DNA of 10,996 bases from Defluviicoccus vanus (GTDB lineage Bacteria; Pseudomonadota; Alphaproteobacteria; Rhodospirillales; Defluviicoccaceae): positions 2,495,940 through 2,506,935 of the forward strand of contig NZ_CP053923.1 of NCBI RefSeq assembly GCF_014672695.1. Reading direction: 5' to 3'. The notes under the pieces were generated by a model. That model saw only the letters and a program-made list of their open reading frames with translations. It was not told the origin of the DNA and did no database searches. Made by a program: the position numbers and the translations under genes. How positions within the stretch are numbered: position 1 is the stretch's first letter; every line of letters begins with the position of its first letter. Of this stretch, positions 1-5,708 are shown one piece after another.

Positions 1-1
1 G

Positions 2-190
2 GGCTGCCACGGCTTTCAGGCACAATATATCGGCGGTGATATGAGCCGCCTCATCGCCACCGGAGCGTCGAACGCGGCACAGCCGGAGTCGATCGGTGCG
101 AACACAGCAACGTCGATCCGCACCTACGGGCAGCGGTCGAAGGGCGTGACGCTCCGCCAGCCGCCTCGGCACGGCTGGAGCGCCAAGTGA
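2..190 (+). CDS. C-terminal end of an unrecognised protein (cut by left edge)
   Basis: An open frame enters from the left edge and gives 62 residues before a TGA stop. I do not recognise the product. Codons end mostly in G or C, as in the confirmed genes of this window, which supports real coding. The first visible residues are GCHGFQAQYIGGD. A CHG at the very edge could be the end of a c-type haem motif (CxxCH), but the two upstream cysteine-side residues are outside the window, so this is only a possibility. The tail is basic and polar with no membrane segment. The stop overlaps the start of the next small ORF (TGATG), suggesting a translationally coupled pair. The gene converges on the TIR-STAND gene. 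Confidence 0.45.
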   Translation, partial: GCHGFQAQYIGGDMSRLIATGASNAAQPESIGANTATSIRTYGQRSKGVTLRQPPRHGWSAK

Positions 191-321
191 TGATAATTAC
201 CATGATGATGGAGGATATGGCCCGCTTGGTCGTCCCCGGCGACAAGTCGGGCGGCCTCTATGTCTCCAACGCCATCCGCATCGCCGTCCGCTCCCCCGGC
301 CCCGGACCACAGGCGAAATGA
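190..321 (+). CDS. Small 43-residue ORF coupled to the upstream gene, function unknown
   Basis: The ATG shares its A with the TGA stop of the preceding frame (TGATG), a common translational-coupling arrangement. The product begins MIITMMMEDMARLVVPGDKS and ends in a Gly-Pro rich tail. It has no signal peptide or clear domain. An internal ATG at the MARL position is an alternative start. The central part, roughly GDKSGGLYVSNAIRIAV, resembles a broken stretch at about 3005-3080 on the other side of the TIR-STAND gene, where GDTSGGRY and SNIIRSAV can be read in two adjacent frames. That similarity is the main reason to take this short ORF seriously. It could also be the last piece of a decayed larger gene. 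Confidence 0.35.
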   Translation: MIITMMMEDMARLVVPGDKSGGLYVSNAIRIAVRSPGPGPQAK

Positions 322-439
322 TGCGGCCACGGTAACCCTGGCACAGCCGACCCGGCGGGCCCGCGCGCGCCAGCGAACCCGCCGCCTTGCCGGCTCGGTC
401 GGGGCTGCCGTCGGCGGAGCAGCGAGCCGGCGACGCGGC

Positions 440-2905
440 TCAATCAGGAGCTTCGTGGGACGCATCGCCTTGCGCTCGCAGCCAGTCGCGAATCTGGCGT
501 TGTTGCCCGCTGATGTCCTCATCCGCTGCGTCGAGCAGCCAAGCGAGTTGGTCGTTCCGCACCCGGGCGACCTCTTCTGCGGCATTCAGCTTCGAAAGAG
601 TGGCGAACAGGTTCCAGGCGCTTAAGGTCGTGTCCGGATGGCGATTGCCCAGTAGCTCGCAGCGGGAAGCCAGCACCGGCTTCAGCAGCGCCCGCGCTCC
701 GGCTAATTCGCCCTGGGCAATAAGCGTCTCCGCCAGACCGTTCATGCTCCATAGCGTGTCCGGATGCCGCTCGCCCAGCACCTCGCGCAATCCGTCCAGA
801 GCCTCCTCCAGCAGCGCCCGCGCTCCGACCAACTCGCGCTGGACAAAAAGCGTCGCCGCTAGGTTGTTCACGCTCATCAGTGTGTCCGGGTGCTTCTCGC
901 CCAATAGTTCGCGGCGCGAAGCCAGCACGTGCTCCTGCAGCAATCGCGCTTCAACTAGTTCGTCCTGCTGCAAAAGCGTAGTCGCGAAGTCGCTCATGCT
1001 CGTCAGGGTATCCGGATGCCGATCGCCCAGCAGCCGAACCGCAAGATCCTGCGCCCGCTCATTTGCCACGCGCGCGAGTTGGTAGAGGCCGCGGGCGTAG
1101 TAATAGTGCCCGAGCTGAAGGCCCAGAATGAGGCCCACCTTACTTTGCAGCCACGAGGCAAAATGACGCGTTTGGCGCATCGCGTCGGCCAAGGCTTGGT
1201 CGTGGGTGAGGATATCGCCGGCCGTGTTCACCAACCTGAGCAGCGGACGGGCAAGCGCGTCGGCCAACTCTTCGGCCGGCATTGGCAGCCTCCTCAACAT
1301 AACGTCCGCCACCAGCGGATGGATCTCAACCGGCTCGCCTCCCTGCTCGCGGTCGCGGCGGCGGTTGAGCAGGGACGCGCGCAGCAGTCGCGAAAGGGCT
1401 GAGGCAAATTCATCCTCGTCCGTCACACAGGCCGCTAACAATGGCACCGGGATTGGTTCGTTCGGCGCGCAGACGGCGGCAACCCCGAGTAACGCGCGCG
1501 CATCCGCATCAAGGGCAGCGATGCTCATCTCGAAGGTGGCGAGGATGCCGCGCGCTTTCTCACCTAGCAGCGGTTGCAGCAAGCGGGCGAGGGCCTCGAT
1601 GCGGTCGAGCCGGCCGGTCGCGCGCAGCTTGGCCAGCGCACCGGTGTAGCCGCCCGGCGCCTCGCGCAGCTGCTCACCGATCAGGGTCAGGGCGAGGGTG
1701 TGGACGCCGACATCCGCGACGAGGTCCTCTGCCGCGTCCCGCTCGTCCTCGCGGGGATAGCGGAAGCGGGCGAGCAGCCGCAGCGCGTCCTCTTCGCTCA
1801 GCACCTCCAGCCGCTCCTCGGCGAAGCCCTCGGCGGGACGGCTGTCGCGGGTGGTGATCAGAGTGCGGCCGGCCGCACCGGTTGCGCGCCAGAACGCCAG
1901 CACCGCCGCCCGCCGGTCCAGCGGCGAGAGCTCCGGTACATTGTCAAGCACCCAGAGATAGGGCTCGGCTCCGAGGCTGCGCCCCAGTTGCGCGCGCAGC
2001 TCTGGTGCCGGCAGCGGCTTGCCTTCGGCATCGGGGGTGAGCTCGGGCTCGCCGGCGAAGGTCTGTTCGAGGGCGAGTAGCCAGGCGTTGTGCGCGTCTG
2101 TCTCGCTCACCGGGCCGTCCGGTGCGAAGCCGGCGAAGTTGAGCCAATAGACGCCGCCCGGATACGTGTCGGCGAAGTCGAAAGCGTACTTTGCCGCCAG
2201 CTCCGTCTTGCCGATGCCGCCGAGCCCGTGCGTCTGCACCGCCACCGCGGTGCCGCCCGCGCCGATGTGCGCCGGGTGCAGCTTGCTATGGATGCGCATC
2301 AGCTCGGCATTGCGGCCGGTGAAGGTGGCGGTCGGGTGGGGGACGTTGCGGAGCCGCGGCGGCGGCCCGGACTGTCGCTCGCTAGCCAGCGGGCCCTCCG
2401 GTAGCAGCGCCAGCAGGCGCGCGCGCAGCGGCGCTACCCACGGCCCGATCGCGCCGTCCGCGGGTGGTACGATAAAGTTCTGGCTCGCGAGCTCGCCGGC
2501 GGTGATGTGGTCGGCGTTAGCCTCGGGGTTGAGCACCCACACCCTGCGGCCGACGTCCGAGCTCAGCCGCCGCGCGTGCTGCCAGGCGAGCTTGAACTCG
2601 GCCATGCAGTGATCCGAGGCGGCGTAGTCGGCCGACCACCAGGCGAGCAGGCCGTGGCTGGCGCCGATGCCCTGGCGGATGCGTGCCGGGAAATCCTCGA
2701 GCGGGTCGATGGCATCCTGATCGAAGAAGCAATCGATGCCGGCGGCTTGCAGCACCCGGACCACAGGCTCGACCCGCGCGTGCTGGCTGCGCCGGTAGCT
2801 GATGAACAAGTGGGGTCTCGGTGCGGCGGTTGCCGTTGCCCGGACCTGCGGCTGCCCTGCGGGTTCGTCTCCAGGCCCCTTTACCCCCGGCGCCTCTTCG
2901 CCCAT
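440..2905 (-). CDS. TIR domain / NB-ARC (STAND) NTPase / TPR protein
   Basis: An 821-residue intracellular protein with three parts. A TIR domain (about 30-165) starts at HLFISYRR and contains SDHCMAEF, whose Glu (about 103) sits where NAD-cleaving TIR domains keep their catalytic glutamate. An NB-ARC NTPase follows: P-loop GLGGIGKT (227-234), Walker B YLWVLDNV (316-323), TLITTRD (348-354), a GLPL-like GVHTLALTLIG (400-410) and a winged-helix/MHD-like IHPLV near 527. The C-terminus (about 615-790) has four kinesin-light-chain-type TPR units marked by HPDT, exactly 42 residues apart. In this family TPRs typically sense a trigger, the NTPase oligomerises and TIR acts as the effector, often by degrading NAD; that mechanism is inferred here. 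I chose the ATG at 2905 because it follows a GGGGGAAAGG ribosome site and a candidate promoter; the frame is open 51 codons further upstream, but that part looks non-coding. No partner gene adjoins it. An FxsT-like regulatory protein is an alternative. Confidence 0.9.
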   Translation of the reverse strand: MGEEAPGVKGPGDEPAGQPQVRATATAAPRPHLFISYRRSQHARVEPVVRVLQAAGIDCFFDQDAIDPLEDFPARIRQGIGASHGLLAWWSADYAASDHCMAEFKLAWQHARRLSSDVGRRVWVLNPEANADHITAGELASQNFIVPPADGAIGPWVAPLRARLLALLPEGPLASERQSGPPPRLRNVPHPTATFTGRNAELMRIHSKLHPAHIGAGGTAVAVQTHGLGGIGKTELAAKYAFDFADTYPGGVYWLNFAGFAPDGPVSETDAHNAWLLALEQTFAGEPELTPDAEGKPLPAPELRAQLGRSLGAEPYLWVLDNVPELSPLDRRAAVLAFWRATGAAGRTLITTRDSRPAEGFAEERLEVLSEEDALRLLARFRYPREDERDAAEDLVADVGVHTLALTLIGEQLREAPGGYTGALAKLRATGRLDRIEALARLLQPLLGEKARGILATFEMSIAALDADARALLGVAAVCAPNEPIPVPLLAACVTDEDEFASALSRLLRASLLNRRRDREQGGEPVEIHPLVADVMLRRLPMPAEELADALARPLLRLVNTAGDILTHDQALADAMRQTRHFASWLQSKVGLILGLQLGHYYYARGLYQLARVANERAQDLAVRLLGDRHPDTLTSMSDFATTLLQQDELVEARLLQEHVLASRRELLGEKHPDTLMSVNNLAATLFVQRELVGARALLEEALDGLREVLGERHPDTLWSMNGLAETLIAQGELAGARALLKPVLASRCELLGNRHPDTTLSAWNLFATLSKLNAAEEVARVRNDQLAWLLDAADEDISGQQRQIRDWLRAQGDASHEAPD
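619..1040 (-). repeat. Four tandem TPR units with an exact 126-bp period
   Basis: The plus-strand landmark TCCGG(A/G)TG recurs at 633, 759, 885 and 1011, exactly 126 bp apart. It encodes the (D/E/N)(R/K)HPDT turn of each 42-residue TPR on the minus strand. Units differ at many positions but keep the A-L-x-x-H/V-L-x-x-R spine. The regular spacing without insertions indicates growth by in-frame tandem duplication. The array is the presumed ligand-sensing part of the TIR-STAND protein. Confidence 0.8.
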
Positions 2906-2936
2906 CCCTTTCCCCCAAACACAACGGTCCGCGGTC

Positions 2937-2945
2937 AGTATAGCA
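2937..2945 (-). promoter_or_regulatory. Candidate extended -10 promoter of the TIR-STAND gene
   Basis: Read on the minus strand, the sequence is TGCTATACT: a near-consensus -10 hexamer (TATACT) preceded by the TGn of extended -10 promoters. No good -35 hexamer lies 16-18 bases upstream, which is typical of extended -10 promoters. Transcription would start near 2930, giving a leader of about 25 bases with a GGGGGAAAGG ribosome site before the ATG at 2905. The position fits the chosen start well. The call rests on sequence pattern only. Confidence 0.45.
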
Positions 2946-2970
2946 TCCGCGACGACAACATCAGCGGATG
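2944..2970. promoter_or_regulatory. Inverted repeat (CATCCGC/GCGGATG) over the -35 region, possible operator
   Basis: A perfect 7-bp inverted repeat, CATCCGC at 2944-2950 and GCGGATG at 2964-2970, separated by 13 bases. The arms are 20 bases centre to centre, about two helical turns, the geometry of a dimeric regulator site. It lies immediately upstream of the TATACT -10 element, so a bound protein could block polymerase. No regulator gene is next to it, and chance occurrence in GC-rich DNA is possible. Confidence 0.35.
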
Positions 2971-3004
2971 TACGCGAGGAAGAGCACGAAACGGTCGAAA
3001 CTGG

Positions 3005-3093
3005 ACTACTGCGGCCGTGCCGGGGACACGTCGGGCGGCCGTTACTCTCGAACATCATCCGCAGCGCCGTCGGTTATTCATCCGACCCTAGTA
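3005..3093 (+). pseudogene. Frameshifted scrap resembling the small ORF at 190-321
   Basis: This stretch aligns with about 222-295: both share GTCGGGCGGCC and CATCCGCA, with the similarity spread across some 65 bases. Translation gives AGDTSGGRY in one frame and then SNIIRSAVGYSSDPS in an adjacent one, against PGDKSGGLYVSNAIRIAVR in the left copy, so one base appears lost near 3044. If the IS and one TAGTA copy are removed, the second frame ends at once in a stop (SSDPSR then TGA), so the IS landed close to the 3' end of this remnant. Function unknown. The alternative is chance similarity between GC-rich stretches. Confidence 0.3.
3089..3093. repeat. Target-site duplication, left copy (TAGTA)
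   Basis: TAGTA directly abuts the left end of the IS; the same five bases at 4504-4508 abut the right end. IS701-type elements are generally described with 4-bp duplications of YTAR type, so a 5-bp copy is slightly off. The exact tip of the element may be ambiguous by a base or two because the repeats also contain TAGTA-like sequence. Confidence 0.55.
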
Positions 3094-3107
3094 CTACAGT
3101 TGCGTTT
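3094..3107 (+). repeat. Left terminal inverted repeat of the IS
   Basis: CTACAGTTGCGTTT, matching the complement of the right end at 13 of 14 positions. The first three bases, read on the minus strand, are the TAG stop codon of the transposase C-terminal frame, so coding runs to the very tip of the element. Confidence 0.8.
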
Positions 3108-3261
3108 CTAGTCGTTTCTTGCGGTGACTGCTGGCGGCTGTCGTTTGGTGGCTGCGGCGCCATCGTGAGCAGGCCCAGACGAAGGCGGGATGGGTTTTCG
3201 CCCGGAACAGGATCCTTTCGAGCATGTGGCGGATTTCCGGCGTGGCGAGCGGGACGGTCAT
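3094..3261 (-). CDS. Transposase C-terminal segment in a shifted frame
   Basis: A 55-residue frame beginning MTVPLATPEIRHML and containing FVWACSRWRRSHQ, the kind of TVPE...W.RWRR.HQ tail with which IS701-type transposases normally end. Its ATG overlaps the TGA of the main frame as ATGA, so it could be reached by restart after termination, by ribosome slippage, or not at all if this is a plain mutation. The GCCGCCGCGGCCGC stretch just before the junction is a likely place for a base change. Its TAG stop is formed by the outermost bases of the inverted repeat. Separate function as a small protein is unlikely. Confidence 0.6.
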   Translation of the reverse strand: MTVPLATPEIRHMLERILFRAKTHPAFVWACSRWRRSHQTTAASSHRKKRLETQL

Positions 3262-4442
3262 GCGGCCGCGGCGGCCGGACTCGTTTTGTCCCGTTTATCG
3301 AAGGCGATCCGGCGCTGGTCGGCCGACAATTTGGCGAGGAAGGCGGCGGCAGCGAGGACCAGGCTCATGTGGCGATGCCATCCGTGCCAGGAGCGCGCCT
3401 CGCAGTGATCGAGGCCGAGGTCGTCCTTCGCCCGCAGGAAGCACTCCTCGATCGTCCAGCGGAGGCCTGCGGCAGCGGCAAGCTCGGGCAGGGACGTGCC
3501 TTGCCGGGCATAGGCAAGGTAATAGGCGAGTGCTTGCGCATCACGCCGGCTGCGGCGGATGAGCAGCCAGCGCTCGAAACCGTCATCCGTCGACCATCCG
3601 AGCGGCAGCCTTGCCCAGTCGTAGAGCCTTGGACCCTTCGCCCCCTCGCCGGCGGTCAGCGACGACCACGCATCGTCCGCCAGCGTGTCCAGCATGGTGG
3701 CAGGGTCGGTCTGGACGAGGGTCCCGTCCTCGAGGAAGCGAAGGGTGTGGTTGGAGCGTACGGCAAGGACATAAGGCTGGCCGCGGCCCTCGAGCAGGTG
3801 CCGGAGTTGACTGTCCGAGCCGTAGAGCGCATCGGCGAGAACCCAGGCGCAAGGCGGGCCGGCGTCGAGCGTCCGCTCGATCATCTCCCGCGCCATCGCC
3901 GGCTTGGTCTTGAATTCGACGTCGTCCGGCACGGCGGCCGTCCGGCGGCGCGTCGCATCGTCCGCCCAGTCTTTCGGCAGGTACAGCTGCCGGTCGATGA
4001 GCGCGTGGCCCCAGCGGCTGGCGTAGGCGACGAAAACGCCGACCTGGCAGTTCTCGATCCGGCCGGCGGTGCCCGAGTACTGACGGCCGACACCCACCGA
4101 GTGCCGGCCCTTCTTCAGGAAACCGGTCTCATCGACAACGAGCACGCCGCCCGGATCACCCAGCGCGTTCGTCACGTACCCGCGCACCAGATCGCGAAGC
4201 TGGTCTGCCGACCATGAACTGCGTCCGAGCAGTGACTGGAGGCGATAGGGTGCCTCGAGGCCCGCCTGTTCGGCCAGCATCCAGCCGGTCTTGCGCGATG
4301 CCGCCGAGAACAGCCCGTCGATGAACATCCCGGCCGAACGGCGCGTCTCCGCCCGCCCCAGCGCCGGCGCGATCACCCGCCTCAACCCCTCGAGCTCCGC
4401 CTTCCAATCAACAAGCGTGCCCGCCCATTCCGCCACACCCAT
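3258..4442 (-). CDS. IS701-family transposase (DDE), main frame
   Basis: A 394-residue DDE transposase that cuts and rejoins the ends of its own element. The catalytic residues are visible: D104 in LVVDETGF, D204 in VLADALYGSD, and E332/E333 in RWTIEECF followed by the KDDLGLDHCEARSWHGWHRH helix typical of the IS701 group. The start at 4442 is preferred over 4478 because a GGGAGG ribosome site lies about seven bases before it and MGVAEWAGTL matches the usual family beginning. The frame ends early in a Pro/Ala run and TGA. The expected last ~55 residues are found downstream in another frame (3094-3261). The DDE core is complete, so activity is uncertain rather than excluded. Confidence 0.88.
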   Translation of the reverse strand: MGVAEWAGTLVDWKAELEGLRRVIAPALGRAETRRSAGMFIDGLFSAASRKTGWMLAEQAGLEAPYRLQSLLGRSSWSADQLRDLVRGYVTNALGDPGGVLVVDETGFLKKGRHSVGVGRQYSGTAGRIENCQVGVFVAYASRWGHALIDRQLYLPKDWADDATRRRTAAVPDDVEFKTKPAMAREMIERTLDAGPPCAWVLADALYGSDSQLRHLLEGRGQPYVLAVRSNHTLRFLEDGTLVQTDPATMLDTLADDAWSSLTAGEGAKGPRLYDWARLPLGWSTDDGFERWLLIRRSRRDAQALAYYLAYARQGTSLPELAAAAGLRWTIEECFLRAKDDLGLDHCEARSWHGWHRHMSLVLAAAAFLAKLSADQRRIAFDKRDKTSPAAAAA

Positions 4443-4489
4443 CCGTCGCCCTCCCACAGCCGCAGGCAACGGAACCATATTAGAGGATA

Positions 4490-4503
4490 AAATGCAACTG
4501 TAG
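4490..4503 (-). repeat. Right terminal inverted repeat of the IS
   Basis: Read from 4503 inward it is CTACAGTTGCATTT. It lies about 50 bases upstream of the transposase start. The next bases outward, TAGTA (4504-4508), are the right copy of the target duplication. Confidence 0.8.
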
Positions 4504-4845
4504 TAGTAGATGAAGTAACCCCGGACGCAGCTGATCGCCGGCCCGTTGCGATGTGCAGCGGAGCGCTATCCAAGACGCTCGCCGCGTGCTGGCGTCGTGG
4601 GCTAGGCATCGGGCGCCGATCGTGCCGCGGCACAGCGACGCTGCGCGCTCAAGGATGAAATTTAAGCGAAAGATTTCGGCCAAGTTCTTGCGACGACGCA
4701 TACACACCTGCGCAAATAAGAATGGATCGCAAGTGGAGAAGTGAGCAGGTTAAAGACACTGCTCCGATAGTGTCGGTAGGGTCCGCCTATGCCGCAAACG
4801 CTGTTCCCTATTGCAACCGCCGCATAGTTTTTGCGTGTGCGAAGA

Positions 4846-4873
4846 TTGACTCTTAAGCAGCCTGGGATTAAGG
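4846..4873 (+). promoter_or_regulatory. Candidate promoter of the sdh operon
   Basis: TTGACT at 4846-4851 is close to the -35 consensus. TTAAGG at 4868-4873, 16 bases on, is the best-placed -10 candidate but a poor match. Transcription would begin about 45-50 bases before the sdhC ATG. CTTAA and TTAAG form a small inverted repeat across this element (4852-4856 and 4868-4872). Confidence 0.3.
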
Positions 4874-4886
4874 GATAGTTAACATT

Positions 4887-4897
4887 GCAAATTTTGC
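4887..4897. promoter_or_regulatory. GCAAA-T-TTTGC palindrome before sdhC
   Basis: An 11-base odd palindrome just downstream of the expected sdh transcription start and about 30 bases before sdhC. Its position would suit an operator or a short leader hairpin. I cannot assign a regulator to it. Confidence 0.25.
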
Positions 4898-4927
4898 GGA
4901 CCCAACAACACAAGAAGGGTAGGTCCC

Positions 4928-5317
4928 ATGGCGTCTCCGGAACGTCCCCTCTCACCACATCTCCAAGTCTACAAACCACAGCTCACGTCGGTGCTGTCGA
5001 TCCTACATCGTGTCACTGGCGTCGCTCTGACCGCGGGTACTCTCCTTCTCACCTGGTGGCTGGTCTCCGCAGCCTATGGTCCCGATGCCTTTGCAACTGC
5101 GCAGGGGTTCGCGGGATCATTGATCGGTCAACTGATCCTGTGGGGCTTCACGTTTGCCCTCTTCTATCACCTTGGCAACGGTGTTCGCCATTTGGCCTGG
5201 GATTTCGGCTGGGGTTTTGAACTCTCGCAGCTGCGAACCTCTGGCATCATCATGGTTGCCTTCGCGGTTGGTGCCACTCTCGTCACCTTGATCGCCGCCT
5301 ACGCGGTTGGAGGCTGA
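4928..5317 (+). CDS. sdhC: Succinate dehydrogenase, cytochrome b556 large membrane anchor
   Basis: A 129-residue membrane subunit of complex II that, with SdhD, binds haem b and ubiquinone and holds the catalytic subunits on the inner membrane. It opens with RPLSPHLQVYKPQLTSVLSILHRVTG, the SdhC signature. S24 and R28 correspond to the quinone-site Ser and Arg of E. coli SdhC, and H81 in FYHLGNGVRHLAWD is the expected axial haem ligand. Three membrane segments are visible (about 29-50, 62-85, 104-126), the family's usual number and length. AAGGGTAGG precedes the ATG. It is first gene of the sdhCDAB operon, with sdhD beginning three bases after its stop. Confidence 0.95.
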   Translation: MASPERPLSPHLQVYKPQLTSVLSILHRVTGVALTAGTLLLTWWLVSAAYGPDAFATAQGFAGSLIGQLILWGFTFALFYHLGNGVRHLAWDFGWGFELSQLRTSGIIMVAFAVGATLVTLIAAYAVGG

Positions 5318-5320
5318 GCC

Positions 5321-5701
5321 ATGCAGATGCGCTCTTCATTGGGCCGCGTCCGCGGCCTCGGTTCCGCCAAGGAAGGCGTCGGCCACTGGTGGGCCCAACG
5401 CGTCACCGCCATCGCGCTGGTGCCGCTCGCCATCTGGTTCGTTGTCAGTATCATCTCGCTGACGGGTGCCACCTACGCAGAATATGTCGCCTGGATCGGC
5501 GTGTTCGGCAACGCACTCCTCATGATCCTCACGGCGTTAGTCCTGTTCTACCACGCCAGTCTTGGCATGCAGGTGGTGATCGAGGACTACGTCAGCGGCG
5601 AAGGCGCGCGCATCGCCGTCCTTCTGGCCGTCAAGTTCATTCTCTACACCCTGGCCGCCTCCTGTGTGCTGGCCGTGGTGCTCGTCGCGATGAGGAGCTG
5701 A
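5321..5701 (+). CDS. sdhD: Succinate dehydrogenase, small membrane anchor
   Basis: A 126-residue second haem/quinone anchor of complex II. It has a short cytoplasmic N-terminus with the typical G-S-A-K-x-G-x-x-H-W-W-A-Q-R segment and three membrane helices (about 28-48, 56-78, 97-122). H78 in LVLFYHASLG is the expected second haem ligand, and D89-Y90 in VIEDYV match the Asp-Tyr pair near the quinone in E. coli SdhD. A GGAGG ribosome site lies in the end of sdhC, so the two are tightly coupled. Its own 3' end contains GAGGAG (5692-5697), which would serve as ribosome site for sdhA starting at 5709. Confidence 0.94.
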   Translation: MQMRSSLGRVRGLGSAKEGVGHWWAQRVTAIALVPLAIWFVVSIISLTGATYAEYVAWIGVFGNALLMILTALVLFYHASLGMQVVIEDYVSGEGARIAVLLAVKFILYTLAASCVLAVVLVAMRS

Positions 5702-5708
5702 TAATCCA

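Larger units (their letters stand above)
3094..4503 (-). mobile_element. IS701-family insertion sequence, 1,410 bp
   Basis: The element starts CTACAGTTGCGTTT (3094-3107) and its other end, read inward from 4503, is CTACAGTTGCATTT, so 13 of 14 terminal bases match as inverted repeats. TAGTA flanks both sides. It contains one transposase gene filling almost the whole length on the minus strand. Size, end sequence and transposase agree with IS701-type elements. The transposase has a frameshift near its C-terminus, so this copy may be inactive on its own. It lies between the TIR-STAND gene and the leader of the sdh operon, and its transposase is transcribed away from sdh. Confidence 0.88.
4504..4927. 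other. Non-coding leader between the IS and sdhC
   Basis: No supportable gene lies in these 424 bases. Short open frames are present on both strands, but none has a ribosome site plus recognisable protein. The stretch begins with the right TAGTA copy and a short tail continuing the remnant interrupted by the IS. From about 4650 it is clearly more AT-rich than the neighbouring genes, as expected of a promoter region. A candidate promoter, a short palindrome and the sdhC ribosome site occupy the last ~90 bases. Confidence 0.6.

Noticed and set aside
339..400. GC-rich inverted repeats between the small ORF and the TIR gene end as a terminator
   Set aside because: Short GGCGGG/CCCGCC pairings are expected in this composition and no T-run follows on either strand.
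2906..3058. Extending the TIR-STAND protein N-terminally to 3058
   Set aside because: The extra 51 residues look like translated promoter DNA, would put the -10 element inside the gene, and the ATG at 2905 has the better ribosome site.
2802..4217. A 471-codon plus-strand open frame across the TIR gene start and the IS
   Set aside because: It lies antisense to the transposase and the 5' end of the TIR gene, spans the IS boundary, and its translation has no recognisable domain; high GC leaves such mirror frames open.
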